From Polynucleobacter sp. MG-5-Ahmo-C2 (GTDB lineage Bacteria > Pseudomonadota > Gammaproteobacteria > Burkholderiales > Burkholderiaceae): 64,000 nt of DNA. The stretch lies in NCBI RefSeq assembly GCF_018687735.1, contig NZ_CP061304.1:992001-1056000 (forward strand), read 5' to 3'. A model generated the notes under the pieces. That model saw only the letters and a program-made list of their open reading frames with translations. It did not search any database and was not told the origin of the DNA. Both the position numbers and the translations under genes were made by a program. The stretch's first letter is position 1. The number at the start of each line of letters is the position of its first letter. Positions 18,000-28,069 of the stretch are shown in pieces.

Positions 18000-19226
18000 A
18001 TGCGTTTATCTTCATTTGCAGCCTGCATCGTAGTGTCTCTTAGTCTTTTGGGCTGCTCTGCTCTGGAACGCAAATCTGCTGTCCCAGCCCAATCCTTAAG
18101 CAAAGCTGAAATAGCCGGTTTACCAAGCGTTCGCTACCTGATATCAACACAGGCGGGTGTAGATGCGCTAGTGGCTGATGCCACTCAAGTTGAGGCCGGT
18201 CGAGGTAAAAATGCATTCCAGGGCGATGCCAACTACTTGGCTCTTTCTGGCGGCGGTGATGATGGAGCCTTTGGCGCTGGTCTTTTAGTTGGATGGTCCA
18301 AACAAGGATCTAGACCGTCTTTTAATTTAGTCACCGGCATCAGTACTGGCGCATTAATTGCCCCATTTGCCTATCTTGGCAAAGATTATGACCCGGCCCT
18401 GAAGCAGGTTTACACGAACATCAACCCCCAAGATATCTTTATTAATCGCGGCATCATATCGGGAATATTTAGCGATGGCCTAGCGGACTCCACTCCACTC
18501 TATCAATTGATAGCCAAATATGTTGATGCAAATTTTCTCAAGAAAATTGCTTATGAATACAACACGAATGGTCGCTGGCTGTTGATTGGTACAACGAATA
18601 TTGACGCTGGTGTACCTGTTGCCTGGAATATGGGGCGTATTGCTAGCGTAGGTACACCAGAAGCCATCGAACTCTTTCGCCGCATTATGTTGGCATCTGC
18701 ATCAATCCCGGGAGCATTTTCTCCAGTGATGTTTGATTTCCTGGTGGACTCACAAGCATTTCAAGAAATGCATGTAGATGGAGGCGCAAGCACGCAGGTA
18801 TTTTTATACCCCTCTGCAGCAGTGCAAAGAGCCAATGAGTTGGGCCTCAAGCGCCGCAGCAATCGACAGGCCTACATCATTCGAAATTCGAGATTAGATC
18901 CTCGCTGGAATGAAACTGAACGCCGCACTTTAAGCGTTGCAGGTCGCGCGATCTCTCAACTGATTCAGACCCAAGGTATTGGCGACCTCTATCGTATTTA
19001 TGCCATGACCAAGTTCGATCATGTTGGCTTTAACCTTGCATACATTGGTTCGGACTTTAATGAGCCACATCAGGAAGAGTTCGATACTAAGTATATGAAT
19101 GCTCTATTTCAATATGGCTATGAGCATGGCCTGAAAGGTTATCAATGGAGCAAGTATCCACCAGGATTTAATGGTGCATTTGATACTGATGGTGAAAAGA
19201 TGACTCTGAAGAAAAAACCACTTTAA
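18000..19226 (+). CDS. Patatin-like phospholipase lipoprotein
   Basis: A 408-residue protein with a lipoprotein signal (lipobox LLGC) and a patatin fold. It has the glycine-rich oxyanion segment GGGDDGAFGAG, the nucleophile elbow GISTG (Ser115) and the catalytic DGG motif (Asp260). Patatin enzymes are serine/aspartate dyad lipid acyl hydrolases; the lipobox suggests an envelope location. The first ATG gives a normal signal peptide. An AT-rich stretch of about 200 bases lies upstream, with a TACAAT-like element near 17970. The substrate is unknown. Confidence 0.9.
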   Translation: MRLSSFAACIVVSLSLLGCSALERKSAVPAQSLSKAEIAGLPSVRYLISTQAGVDALVADATQVEAGRGKNAFQGDANYLALSGGGDDGAFGAGLLVGWSKQGSRPSFNLVTGISTGALIAPFAYLGKDYDPALKQVYTNINPQDIFINRGIISGIFSDGLADSTPLYQLIAKYVDANFLKKIAYEYNTNGRWLLIGTTNIDAGVPVAWNMGRIASVGTPEAIELFRRIMLASASIPGAFSPVMFDFLVDSQAFQEMHVDGGASTQVFLYPSAAVQRANELGLKRRSNRQAYIIRNSRLDPRWNETERRTLSVAGRAISQLIQTQGIGDLYRIYAMTKFDHVGFNLAYIGSDFNEPHQEEFDTKYMNALFQYGYEHGLKGYQWSKYPPGFNGAFDTDGEKMTLKKKPL

Positions 19227-19259
19227 GCTTTAAACCTTGCTGTAATACCTCAATCACAA

Positions 19260-19571
19260 TTATTTTTTTCTTAAAAAGACTGGGATGTAGACATCTTCTT
19301 CATGGTGATCAATTCTTGTCGAAGCAGAATGAGGTCTATTCAATTTTTCTAACTCAACATCTAAGGCCTTTGCATATTTATCAGCATGACTTAATGTATC
19401 TGCTGCTACCTGCTTAAATCCAAGCAGCTCACCACTCTCAATGCGAACGAGATCATGAATACCTAATCCACTTGAAACTGAAAGTGCGGCCAAAGTCAGA
19501 CCACGCCTCTCTCGTGCATTACGAAGATGCTTACCAACCGCCCTGAAGGATTGAATTTCTGCTAAGTTCAT
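19260..19571 (-). CDS. Small XRE-type helix-turn-helix protein
   Basis: A 103-residue protein whose first 65 residues form a Cro/C1-type helix-turn-helix (GKHLRNARERRGLTLAAL, then a second helix ending DLVRIESGE). The C-terminal 40 residues are charged and unrecognised. It is probably a DNA-binding regulator. No toxin partner or phage gene lies next to it; its neighbours are the patatin gene (convergent) and tRNA-Ser. Confidence 0.75.
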   Translation of the reverse strand: MNLAEIQSFRAVGKHLRNARERRGLTLAALSVSSGLGIHDLVRIESGELLGFKQVAADTLSHADKYAKALDVELEKLNRPHSASTRIDHHEEDVYIPVFLRKK

Positions 19572-19654
19572 AAAAGCCTCAACAAATACAGGCCTCTATC
19601 CTCTGCCCCAAGTTGGAGCCAGTCAATTAGCCCTTAGGCTAATGAAACACAGAT

Positions 19655-19682
19655 AAAGAAAAAACCACCCTAAGGTGGTTTT
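19655..19682 (-). terminator. Terminator after tRNA-Ser(UGA)
   Basis: Inverted repeat AACCACC/GGTGGTT with a four-base loop. On the minus strand it is followed by TTTTTTC. It sits 12 bases beyond the tRNA CCA end and could also work weakly in the plus direction (TTTT). Confidence 0.85.
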
Positions 19683-19694
19683 GGATACTTATTT

Positions 19695-19784
19695 TGGCGG
19701 AAGAGGTGAGATTCGAACTCACGGAGGACTTTCATCCTCGCCAGTTTTCAAGACTGGTGCATTCAACCGCTCTGCCACTCTTCC
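19695..19784 (-). tRNA. tRNA-Ser (anticodon TGA)
   Basis: A 90-base class II tRNA with encoded CCA. The acceptor is GGAAGAG/CTCTTCC, the anticodon loop is CTTGAAA (anticodon TGA), the long variable arm GCGAGGATGAAAGTCCTCC is characteristic of tRNA-Ser, and the T-loop is GTTCGAAT. A TATAAT element on the minus strand (plus 19819-19824) overlaps the end of the upstream oxidoreductase gene and may be its -10 box. Confidence 0.97.
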
Positions 19785-19819
19785 ATTAGTGTGAATCTCG
19801 GTTGGATCCAAGCCCTAGA

Positions 19820-20953
19820 TTATAAAGAACTTTTGATTTTCTCTTCTAAATACCTAGCTATGGCAATGCTGGAGGTTAAACCTGGGGACTCAAAGCCATA
19901 TAAGTTATAGAGGCCTTGGAGGCCATGGTCTTGGGGTGAATTGAAACAAAAGTCTCCAGCCGGGGTATTTGGCGGCACTATTTTCGCCCTCACCCCTGAA
20001 TAATCGGGCTGCAAAGAACCATCTTTGAGTTCTGGCCAATAGCGGCGGACTGCCTCATAAAAATCTTCACCTCTTTTAGGGTCAACGGTGTAATCAATTT
20101 GCTCTTCGTTTTCAATATCAAGCCATTCGACGTCAGGGCCAAACTTAGCTTGCCCACCCATATCTAAAGTGAGGTGCACACCAAGACCGCCAGGTTCTGG
20201 AATCGGATAAATCAAATGGGTAAAAGGCGATTTACCCGAAAGTGAAAAATAATTCCCTTTTGCAAAGTAAGCTTTGGGTATGTGACCTTCTTCTAGGCCT
20301 GCAATTTTTTGGGCAACTGCCGGCGCGCTCATGCCCGCGCAATTGATGAAGAGCTTGGTTTGCAGCTTCATACCATCAGGACCGCCAATTTCCAACTCAA
20401 AACCACCTTCTGCACCAGGCCCAATCGGCTTTGCACTGATCAGCGGTGAGTGATAGGCAATCATGCCACCAGCATCTTCAAAGCCACCCAGGAGCGAGAG
20501 CATGTAGCCATGACTATCAATAATGCCTGTACTTGAAGAGAGTATTGCCGCAGAACATTTGAGCTTGGGCTCCAGTTGCTTTGCCTCTTCACCGGAAATC
20601 ATCTTAATTTCTGGTACACCATTATTTTGTGCTTTATAGAGAATTGCTTGAAGATCATCAATCTGAGAATCATCAGCGACGATGAGCTTGCCATAAGGCT
20701 GCGTTGCTACTTGATGGCTACGACAATACTCATAGAGCAGTCGATTGCCCTCAACACATAGCTTTGCTTTGAGAGAGTCTTTTGGATAGTAGATACCAGC
20801 ATGAATGACTTCACTGTTACGAGCACTACTAACCGTCCCAAAAGAGCCTTCTCTCTCTAGCAGGATCGTTTCACGGCCTTGAAGGGCCATTTCTCGCGCA
20901 ACAGCCAGGCCAACCACCCCGGCACCAATCACGACACAGTCAACTTGCTCCAT
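19820..20953 (-). CDS. FAD-dependent oxidoreductase, L-2-hydroxyglutarate oxidase-like
   Basis: A 377-residue DAO-fold flavoprotein. The FAD site CVVIGAGVVGLAVAREMA starts at residue 6. VSSARNSEVIHAGIYYPKDSLKA and the C-terminal GLYNLYGFESPGLTSS resemble LhgO/L2HGDH-type enzymes, which oxidise L-2-hydroxyglutarate to 2-oxoglutarate. The length is slightly short of E. coli LhgO (about 420). It stands alone upstream of tRNA-Ser and divergent from pgi. Other 2-hydroxyacid or amine substrates cannot be excluded. Confidence 0.82.
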   Translation of the reverse strand: MEQVDCVVIGAGVVGLAVAREMALQGRETILLEREGSFGTVSSARNSEVIHAGIYYPKDSLKAKLCVEGNRLLYEYCRSHQVATQPYGKLIVADDSQIDDLQAILYKAQNNGVPEIKMISGEEAKQLEPKLKCSAAILSSSTGIIDSHGYMLSLLGGFEDAGGMIAYHSPLISAKPIGPGAEGGFELEIGGPDGMKLQTKLFINCAGMSAPAVAQKIAGLEEGHIPKAYFAKGNYFSLSGKSPFTHLIYPIPEPGGLGVHLTLDMGGQAKFGPDVEWLDIENEEQIDYTVDPKRGEDFYEAVRRYWPELKDGSLQPDYSGVRAKIVPPNTPAGDFCFNSPQDHGLQGLYNLYGFESPGLTSSIAIARYLEEKIKSSL

Positions 20954-21054
20954 TTATTTGTTTTGCTTTCCACTCATTACTAGGAATATACCGAAATCCT
21001 GGCATTTTCAGTGTTTTGAGGAATTTAGGGGGTCCTTCTTGATAAAATCCAAGA

Positions 21055-22554
21055 ATGTCTTCAAGACCAGTAAATTCATTAAAAAACACCCCAGAAGGTG
21101 TTCATGTGGCCGTTGATGTGGTGCTAGATACCGCTTATCAAAATATCAGTACGGCACAGTGGGATGAGCTGTTCTCATTTGCTCGCAAATCCAAGCTTGA
21201 AGGGTTTATTGCTGATCTGTTTGCCGGCAAGCATATTAATCTCAGCGAGGATCGCCCTGCGCTTCACTCTGCATTACGCAATCTTTCCAAGTCACCAGTC
21301 ATGTTGGATGGCAAAGATGTCATGCCGGCTGTTGCGGATGTGTGGCACCGGATTGAAGCCCTTTGCAACAAATGGCTGGGTGTCACTGATGTCATTCATA
21401 TTGGCATTGGTGGCTCTGACTTTGGCCCGCGTTTAGCAATAGAGGCTTTAGCCCACGTTCCCGGTATTGAAAGCCGCGGTATGCGGATGCACTTCTTAGC
21501 CAATATTGATACTGCTGAGCTAGCACGTATTCTGGATCGCGCTCAGCCCAACAGCACCCGCGTCATTATTGTTTCTAAATCATTTACCACTTTAGAAACG
21601 ACCATGAATGCCAAGGCCGTAGTCAACTGGTTAAAAGATAATGACTGCACCAAGGGTCAAATCTCCAATTCTTTGTTTGCAGTCACTGCTAATGTTCCTG
21701 CTGCCAAAGAGTTTGGTGTCCAGGTTGACAATATTTACCCTTTTTGGGACTGGGTTGGCGGTCGTTATTCAGTATGGTCTGCCGTTGGTCTACCCATCGC
21801 TTTGCAATATGGCTTTAAGGCCTTTGAAGAATTTTTGGCTGGTGCTCATGCAATGGATTTGCATTTTAAGAATGCGCCGCTAGAACAAAATCTGCCAGTC
21901 ATTATGGCTTTGGCTTTATTACATCAACAAGAAACTTGCAATATCAAGGCGTATGCAGCCATTCCTTATGCGGATGCCTTGGATTGGTTTCCGAAGTGGT
22001 TGCAACAGCTTGATATGGAGAGTAACGGTAAGTCTGTTGATCGTGAAGGCAAGCCAGTCAAGCACTCTTCACCAATAGTCTTTGGTAGCGCAGGCAGCAA
22101 TGCCCAGCATTCCTACTTTCAACTTCTGCACCAAGGAACAGATGTCGTTCCGATTGATTTCATTGCGGTACGTAAACCGATGAGCAATCGTGCTGAGGCT
22201 GTTGCACATCACCGTATCTTGCTATCCAATTGCCTGGCTCAAGCCCAGGCTCTAGCGCATGGCAAAAAAGCTGAAAATCCAAACGATGTTTACCCTGGTC
22301 ATCGACCAAGCAACTTACTGCTTCTGCCAGAACTCAATGCGTTCTATTTAGGAGCATTGCTAGCTCTTTATGAAAACCGTGCTGTGAGTCTTGGTGCTCT
22401 TTGGAATATCAATAGTTTTGATCAACCAGGTGTTGAGTACGGCAAGGTCTTAGCGAAGCCGATTGAAAAGGCGCTGCTTGATGGCTCTCCTGTGGCAGCA
22501 AATAACAATATTGATGCTGTCACCGCCGCGCGTATTAATTTATTGAACAGTTAG
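21055..22554 (+). CDS. pgi: Glucose-6-phosphate isomerase
   Basis: A 499-residue phosphoglucose isomerase interconverting glucose-6-phosphate and fructose-6-phosphate. The signatures GIGGSDFGPRLAIEAL, SKSFTTLETTMNA, WDWVGGRYSVWSAVGL and NSFDQPGVEYGK are present. A TTGATA/TAAAAT-like AT-rich element lies just upstream. It is followed nine bases later by the phosphohexomutase gene, forming a sugar-phosphate pair that feeds exopolysaccharide or LPS precursors. Confidence 0.97.
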   Translation: MSSRPVNSLKNTPEGVHVAVDVVLDTAYQNISTAQWDELFSFARKSKLEGFIADLFAGKHINLSEDRPALHSALRNLSKSPVMLDGKDVMPAVADVWHRIEALCNKWLGVTDVIHIGIGGSDFGPRLAIEALAHVPGIESRGMRMHFLANIDTAELARILDRAQPNSTRVIIVSKSFTTLETTMNAKAVVNWLKDNDCTKGQISNSLFAVTANVPAAKEFGVQVDNIYPFWDWVGGRYSVWSAVGLPIALQYGFKAFEEFLAGAHAMDLHFKNAPLEQNLPVIMALALLHQQETCNIKAYAAIPYADALDWFPKWLQQLDMESNGKSVDREGKPVKHSSPIVFGSAGSNAQHSYFQLLHQGTDVVPIDFIAVRKPMSNRAEAVAHHRILLSNCLAQAQALAHGKKAENPNDVYPGHRPSNLLLLPELNAFYLGALLALYENRAVSLGALWNINSFDQPGVEYGKVLAKPIEKALLDGSPVAANNNIDAVTAARINLLNS

Positions 22555-22562
22555 GATTTACC

Positions 22563-23960
22563 GTGCAACTATCACCATCCATATTTAAGGCCTATGACAT
22601 CCGCGGCATTATCGATGAGACTTTAGATCCATCGATTGCGAAACTCATTGGGCAAGCTTTTGGCTCAGAGATGCGCGAGCTTGGTGAAACCGAGGTCGTC
22701 ATTGGTAGAGATGGTCGCCTATCTGGCCCATCTTTAATCGGAGCCCTCACCGAAGGTTTGCTATCCACGGGCATTAATGTCATTGACTTAGGAATGGTTG
22801 CGACGCCTATGGTGTACTTTGGCGCCAACCAAACCCTAGATGGCAAAAAGCCCAAGTCCGGCATCATGATTACCGGTAGCCATAACCCACCAAATTACAA
22901 CGGCTTCAAAATGGTTTTAGGTGGCGCCGCGATTTACGGAGATCAGATTCAGGCTTTACGAAAACGCATTGAAGCTAAGCAATTTGTAAATGGCGATTCT
23001 AGTACCTTTGGCAGTCGCTCTACTTTTGATATTTTCCCAATGTATCTAGAACGGATTGTTGGCGATGTGAAATTAGCCCGCCCCATGAAGATTGCAGTTG
23101 ATTGTGGCAATGGTGTGGGTGGCGCATTTGCCGGTAAACTATTCAGAGCTTTAGGCTGCGAAGTGCAAGAGCTCTTTTGTGAAGTCGATGGTCATTTTCC
23201 AAATCACCATCCAGATCCCGCACATATTGAGAACTTACAAGATCTGATTCAGAACCTGCGGACTACAGATAATGAGTTAGGCCTTGCCTTTGATGGCGAT
23301 GCCGATCGCCTAGGGGTTGTGACCAAAGATGGTCAAGTGATTTTCCCAGACCGCCAAATGATGCTCTTTGCCAAAGATGTACTCTCGCGCAACCCTGGCG
23401 GGCAGATTATTTATGACGTCAAGTGCACCCGTAATCTAGCAACTTACATTAAAGAACACGGTGGCGAGCCGCTGATGTGGAAAACAGGCCACTCTTTAGT
23501 TAAAGCCAAGCTCAAAGAAACTGGTGCTCCACTTGCTGGGGAAATGTCTGGCCACATCTTCTTTAAGGACCGTTGGTTTGGTTTTGATGACGGGCTATAT
23601 ACAGGAGCGCGTTTATTGGAGATCCTCTCTCAAGAGAGAGATCCAAATAAAACCTTGAATGACTTACCTAATGCCATTTGCACCCCTGAATTGCAGCTGC
23701 CTTGCTCTGAGGGCGAACCTTTTGCATTACTGGAGAGCATTAAAGCCAACGCCAAATTCCCCAGCTCGGAATCCATCAATACCATTGATGGCGTGCGCGT
23801 TGAATATGCCGATGGTTTTGGCCTCGCAAGGCCATCTAACACCACACCTGTTGTTGTCATGCGCTTTGAAGCAGATAGTGAAGCAGCGATTGCGCGCATT
23901 CAGGCGGAATTTAAAGCTGCTCTGTTGGCTGCCAAGCCAGATGCGAAGTTGCCGTTTTAG
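22563..23960 (+). CDS. Phosphomannomutase/phosphoglucomutase
   Basis: A 465-residue alpha-D-phosphohexomutase. It has the catalytic serine loop TGSHNPPNYNGFK, the metal-binding DGDADRLG, the sugar-binding GEMSGH and the C-terminal phosphate-binding region DGVRVEYADGFGLARPSNTTP. AlgC/ManB-type enzymes convert mannose-6-P or glucose-6-P to the 1-phosphates. The start is a GTG nine bases after pgi. Coupling to pgi suggests a supply of nucleotide-sugar precursors. Confidence 0.95.
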   Translation: MQLSPSIFKAYDIRGIIDETLDPSIAKLIGQAFGSEMRELGETEVVIGRDGRLSGPSLIGALTEGLLSTGINVIDLGMVATPMVYFGANQTLDGKKPKSGIMITGSHNPPNYNGFKMVLGGAAIYGDQIQALRKRIEAKQFVNGDSSTFGSRSTFDIFPMYLERIVGDVKLARPMKIAVDCGNGVGGAFAGKLFRALGCEVQELFCEVDGHFPNHHPDPAHIENLQDLIQNLRTTDNELGLAFDGDADRLGVVTKDGQVIFPDRQMMLFAKDVLSRNPGGQIIYDVKCTRNLATYIKEHGGEPLMWKTGHSLVKAKLKETGAPLAGEMSGHIFFKDRWFGFDDGLYTGARLLEILSQERDPNKTLNDLPNAICTPELQLPCSEGEPFALLESIKANAKFPSSESINTIDGVRVEYADGFGLARPSNTTPVVVMRFEADSEAAIARIQAEFKAALLAAKPDAKLPF

Positions 23961-23999
23961 CTCCTCCACATAAATACGAAGGTTCGATTAAGATTTCGT

Positions 24000-25127
24000 A
24001 TGAATTCAACCGTTAGCAGTCCAATAGCCTTTGATTACCCTCAGCAAGACTCTGCGGGGATAACCTGTACAGCCCAAGCCTGGGCAAAAGTCCCGCCCCA
24101 CTTAGCCAACCCTGAAAAAGCAGCTGTGATTACCCGTATTAAGCAATTGCTAGTAGAGAAAGATGCTACTTTGGTTGCTCACTACTATGTCGACGGCGAT
24201 ATTCAGGACCTAGCCATGGAGACTGGGGGTTTTGTTGCTGACTCCTTAGAAATGGCACGCTTTGGCAAGAATCACCCCGCCAAGAATTTAATCGTTGCGG
24301 GTGTCCGTTTCATGGGGGAGTCAGCTAAGATTCTCAGTCCAGAAAAACGTGTTTTCATGCCCGACCTAGAAGCCACTTGCTCTTTAGATTTAGGTTGTGA
24401 TGCAAAAGAATTTGCTGCTTTTAGATCTATGCATCCTGATCGCGTAGTGGTGGTCTATGCCAACACAAGCGCTGCAGTGAAAGCACAAGCTGATTGGATG
24501 GTAACTAGTTCCTGTGCACTTGCCATCGTGCATCAACTTAAAGTCGAAGGTCAAAAGATTTTGTGGGCACCTGATCGCCATCTGGGTCGCTATATTCAAG
24601 AACAGACTGGCGCAGATATGCTGTTGTGGAACGGCGCTTGTATTGTTCATGATGAATTTAAAGCTGCTGAACTAGAAGTCTTAAAGGCATCACATCCAAA
24701 TGCCATGGTGTTAGTTCATCCGGAGTCTCCACAAGCAGTAGTCGATTTGGCTGATGTTGTTGGCTCTACTTCAGCCATGATCAAAGCAGTCGTTGAAGGT
24801 AGCGCCACTGAATATATTGTTGCTACCGACAATGGAATATTGCATCGCATGCGTCAATTAGCCCCAAACAAGAAATTGATTGAGGCACCCACAGCTGGCA
24901 ATAGCGCTACCTGCAAGAGTTGCGCTCACTGCCCTTGGATGGCCATGAATGGTTTACAAGGGATCTTAGATTGTCTTGAGAATGCCTCTGGTGAGATCTT
25001 CATTGAAGAGCTTGTTCGAGCAAAGGCATTAACCTGCATTGATCGCATGCTCGACTTCACTAAGAGTCACCCCGATCTCCTTGCCAAAGCACAGCATGGC
25101 TTTGTAAAAAATATTGGTGCCGCTTAG
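24000..25127 (+). CDS. nadA: Quinolinate synthase
   Basis: A 375-residue NadA, the [4Fe-4S] enzyme that condenses iminoaspartate with dihydroxyacetone phosphate to quinolinate. Conserved segments are [27 protein letters not shown] and [11 protein letters not shown]; the remaining cluster cysteines sit in [15 protein letters not shown]. It is followed by nadC 50 bases downstream, while nadB lies on the opposite strand about 1.2 kb away. Confidence 0.96.
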   Translation: MNSTVSSPIAFDYPQQDSAGITCTAQAWAKVPPHLANPEKAAVITRIKQLLVEKDATLVAHYYVDGDIQDLAMETGGFVADSLEMARFGKNHPAKNLIVAGVRFMGESAKILSPEKRVFMPDLEATCSLDLGCDAKEFAAFRSMHPDRVVVVYANTSAAVKAQADWMVTSSCALAIVHQLKVEGQKILWAPDRHLGRYIQEQTGADMLLWNGACIVHDEFKAAELEVLKASHPNAMVLVHPESPQAVVDLADVVGSTSAMIKAVVEGSATEYIVATDNGILHRMRQLAPNKKLIEAPTAGNSATCKSCAHCPWMAMNGLQGILDCLENASGEIFIEELVRAKALTCIDRMLDFTKSHPDLLAKAQHGFVKNIGAA

Positions 25128-25177
25128 TCTCTTTTTGATAGCCTCTTCTTGAAAATATCTTTTTATATTGGTCTTGC

Positions 25178-26032
25178 ATGTTTGAATACAACGAATCTCT
25201 AGAGCAGGCCCGTCAGCGCAACATTCATGATGCCCTAATGGAAGATATTGGCAAAGGTGACTGGACTGCAAAGCTGGTGCCCAATAAAATAGTTCAAGCA
25301 CAATTGATCGTACGCCAAGATGCGGTACTGTGTGGGGTAGATTGGTTTGAGGGGACTTTGAAAAAGTTAGACCCCAATGCTAAAGTTACATGGCATTACA
25401 TAGAAGGCGATCTGATGAAAGCCGATACCAAAGTTTGCGATATTGAAGCTGACTCACAAGCCCTACTCTCTGCTGAGCGTACTTGTATCAATTTTTTACA
25501 GACGCTTTCTTGGACGGCCAGCATTACCCGTCAACATGTGGAGGCAATTGCAGGTGTTAGCCCTAACTCCAAAGGTTGTGCTGTACTAGATACTCGCAAG
25601 ACCATTCCGGGTTTACGACAGGCCCAAAAATATGCTGTACGTGTTGGTGGCGGCCAGAACCAACGCCTTGCATTGTGGCATGGCATTCTCATTAAAGAAA
25701 ATCATATCGCCGCAGCTGGCAGCGTGACTGCTGCCCTGAGAAATGCTCAAGCTCTGAATGCTGGAGTTGATATACAGATTGAGGTCGAAAACTTTGCTGA
25801 ACTGGAAGAAGCGCTAGCGGCTGGAGCGAAGAGTATTCTGATTGATAACTTCACCAATGATCAAATGAAGCAAGCAGTCGCAATGACTAATAGCCGCGCC
25901 TTACTTGAGGCTTCTGGTGGCATTAATCTTGATCAGATGCGCTCCATTGCTGCCACTGGGGTGGATCGCATTTCTCTTGGCAAGCTTACCAAAGATGTCC
26001 ATGCTGTAGATTTTTCAATGCGCATTTTGTAA
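25178..26032 (+). CDS. nadC: Nicotinate-nucleotide pyrophosphorylase (quinolinate PRTase)
   Basis: A 284-residue NadC, which turns quinolinate and PRPP into nicotinate mononucleotide. Typical blocks are LSAERTCINFLQTLSWTAS, LDTRKTIPGLRQAQKYAVRVGGG, HGILIKENHI and EASGGINLDQMRSIAATGVDRIS. The gene ends just before a strong terminator. Confidence 0.96.
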   Translation: MFEYNESLEQARQRNIHDALMEDIGKGDWTAKLVPNKIVQAQLIVRQDAVLCGVDWFEGTLKKLDPNAKVTWHYIEGDLMKADTKVCDIEADSQALLSAERTCINFLQTLSWTASITRQHVEAIAGVSPNSKGCAVLDTRKTIPGLRQAQKYAVRVGGGQNQRLALWHGILIKENHIAAAGSVTAALRNAQALNAGVDIQIEVENFAELEEALAAGAKSILIDNFTNDQMKQAVAMTNSRALLEASGGINLDQMRSIAATGVDRISLGKLTKDVHAVDFSMRIL

Positions 26033-26068
26033 CGCTCTCCATGCCAGTACTTGGCTGACAAACTTTTC

Positions 26069-26098
26069 AAACCCCGCTGATATTCAGTGGGGTTTTTT
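26069..26098 (+). terminator. Terminator after nadA-nadC
   Basis: Stem ACCCCGCTGA/TCAGTGGGGT with a three-base loop and a run of six T. It closes the nadA-nadC unit on the plus strand. Confidence 0.9.
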
Positions 26099-26160
26099 GT
26101 TTCTAGACTCAAACCCATATATTGATTGGGTTAAATGCCACTTTTTTCTCAATTTATGTA

Positions 26161-26189
26161 TTGACATTAATTATTGATGTATTTACATT
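26161..26189 (+). promoter_or_regulatory. Sigma-70-like promoter with direct repeats
   Basis: Perfect -35 TTGACA, a 17-base spacer, and TACATT as a -10. The 9-bp word ACATTAATT occurs twice here (from about 26164 and 26185), so the element may bind a dimeric regulator. It points into the short broken ORF that follows. Confidence 0.5.
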
Positions 26190-26203
26190 AATTGGGTGGA
26201 TTG

Positions 26204-26317
26204 TTGAGTGAGTTTGATAAAGCAAAACGCGAGATCACTTTATTTGCGAGTGGTAAAGGCTAGCGAACTCGTTTAGGCAAACACATCAAAGAGGCAGTGT
26301 TAAAGGAAGCTCTTTAG
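26204..26317 (+). pseudogene. Short ORF interrupted by an in-frame TAG (possible remnant)
   Basis: From a TTG start behind GGTGGA the frame reads 19 codons (MSEFDKAKREITLFASGKG), then a TAG at 26261, and continues in the same frame for 17 codons (RTRLGKHIKEAVLKEAL) to a second TAG at 26315. Both halves are charged, helical and protein-like, so a nonsense mutation in a roughly 37-residue gene is plausible. It lies between the nadC terminator and the end of nadB. The family is not recognised; coincidence is possible in so short a frame. Confidence 0.35.
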
Positions 26318-26323
26318 ATCAAT

Positions 26324-27979
26324 CTAGGTTTCTGGGTTTTCAGAATTTCCTTCTGCCTGAGGAGTCAATATCGTCGGATAAGAAACTGCCCAAGTGCCTG
26401 GATAGTCGCGACTATAGTGCAACCCCCTGCTTTCTCTTCGCATTAGTGCTGATCTCACAATCAGCTCGGCGCATTCTAGTAAGTTACGCAATTCAATCAG
26501 ATCTCGCGTCACTTTAAAGTTAGCGTAATACTCTTGCACTTCATATCTGAGCAGTTTGATGCGATGTAAAGCACGCTCCAGTCTGCGGTTGGTTCTCACA
26601 ATGCCAACATAGTTCCACATCAAGGAGCGCAACTCATCCCAATTGTGAGCAATGACAACTTGCTCATCGGCATCCTCAACTTGGCTCTCATCCCAAAGCG
26701 GTAATGTCGGCATCACAGGTGTTTTAAGTTCGGAGATATCTTCTGCTGCTGCCTTGCCAATGACTACGCACTCCAGCAATGAATTACTTGCTAGACGGTT
26801 AGCGCCATGTAAACCGGTATAAGTAGCCTCACCAACGGCATATAAGCCTGGTAGATCGGTTCTGCCTTTTAAATCAGTGACAACACCACCACAGGTATAG
26901 TGCGCAGCAGGTACCACTGGTATTGGCTCTTTTGTGATGTCCAAACCGAGACTTAAGCAGCGCGCATAAATCATTGGGAAATGCTCTTTGATGAAGTCTG
27001 TACCTAAGTGGGTTGCATCGAGATGAACGTAATCTAGGCCATGTTTTTTCATCTCAAAGTCGATTGCTCTAGCAACAATATCGCGTGGCGCCAATTCTTT
27101 CCGCTCATCATGCTCTGACATGAAGCGAGTGCCATCTGGTAATTTTAATAACCCACCCTCACCTCGCATAGCCTCAGTAATCAAGAAGGTGCGATCACTA
27201 GGGTGATACAAACAGGTTGGATGAAATTGAATAAATTCCATATTGCCCACACGGCAGCCCGCTCGCCAGGCCATCGCGATACCGTCGCCCGTAGCGGTAT
27301 CGGGATTGCTGGTGTAACGGTAGACCTTACCTACGCCTCCTGTGGCTAGCACTACTGACTTCGCCTGGATGGTTTCAACGCGATTATTTTTAATATCTAG
27401 GGCATACACGCCGTAACAACGATTGGGTTTATTACGCTGTATCTTCGCGTCAAGTTGACGATTTGTGATGAGATCCAGAGCAATCCAATGTTCCAAAATA
27501 CGAATATTTTGATGGGCTCTCGCCTTATCTAGTAACACCTCATGAATCGCCTTACCGGTTGCATCAGCAGCGTGCGCGATACGACGATGACTGTGGCCAC
27601 CCTCGCGAGTTAAATGCAAGCCCATTGGCCCCGCCTCATCTGCTGTAAATGGCACGCCCTGCTCTACTAACCATTTAATCGCGTCAGCACTTTCTTCTGC
27701 GATAAAGCGTGCGGTTGATTCAACAACAAGACCAGCGCCTGCGTCAATAGTGTCAGCCACATGAGAATCAATGCTGTCATGCTCTTTGTCTACCACCCCA
27801 ACAATGCCGCCTTGCGCCCATGCGGTAGCAGCCTCTCCTAAGCCACGCTTAGCCATCAAGATCACCGGCTGGGATTCAGCCATGTGCAAAGCCACTGTTA
27901 AGCCAGCAAGTCCTGCTCCAATAATGAGGACGGGTAACTCAGCTTGCGCCTGGGAAGGGGTTGGTTTTGAACTGGCCAT
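26324..27979 (-). CDS. nadB: L-aspartate oxidase
   Basis: A 551-residue FAD enzyme that oxidises L-aspartate to iminoaspartate for NadA. The dinucleotide fold [17 protein letters not shown] starts near residue 19. The substrate and FAD regions [37 protein letters not shown] and [15 protein letters not shown] are diagnostic and separate it from succinate dehydrogenase. It is convergent with nadA-nadC, which together complete quinolinate-dependent NAD synthesis. Confidence 0.96.
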   Translation of the reverse strand: MASSKPTPSQAQAELPVLIIGAGLAGLTVALHMAESQPVILMAKRGLGEAATAWAQGGIVGVVDKEHDSIDSHVADTIDAGAGLVVESTARFIAEESADAIKWLVEQGVPFTADEAGPMGLHLTREGGHSHRRIAHAADATGKAIHEVLLDKARAHQNIRILEHWIALDLITNRQLDAKIQRNKPNRCYGVYALDIKNNRVETIQAKSVVLATGGVGKVYRYTSNPDTATGDGIAMAWRAGCRVGNMEFIQFHPTCLYHPSDRTFLITEAMRGEGGLLKLPDGTRFMSEHDERKELAPRDIVARAIDFEMKKHGLDYVHLDATHLGTDFIKEHFPMIYARCLSLGLDITKEPIPVVPAAHYTCGGVVTDLKGRTDLPGLYAVGEATYTGLHGANRLASNSLLECVVIGKAAAEDISELKTPVMPTLPLWDESQVEDADEQVVIAHNWDELRSLMWNYVGIVRTNRRLERALHRIKLLRYEVQEYYANFKVTRDLIELRNLLECAELIVRSALMRRESRGLHYSRDYPGTWAVSYPTILTPQAEGNSENPET

Positions 27980-28020
27980 AGAGGGTTGATTCTACTGGGC
28001 AAATCAATTTGGTGAGGCAA

Positions 28021-28056
28021 CAGTAAAAAGGCTCCATCTTGGAAGCTTTTTTACTG
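28021..28056 (-). terminator. Bidirectional hairpin after formate dehydrogenase genes
   Basis: Long inverted repeat starting CAGTAAAAAGGCT and ending AGCTTTTTTACTG, with T-rich arms on both strands. It lies between the fdsA stop and the nadB start and most probably ends the fds operon. Confidence 0.8.
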
Positions 28057-28069
28057 TGATCAATCGCGC

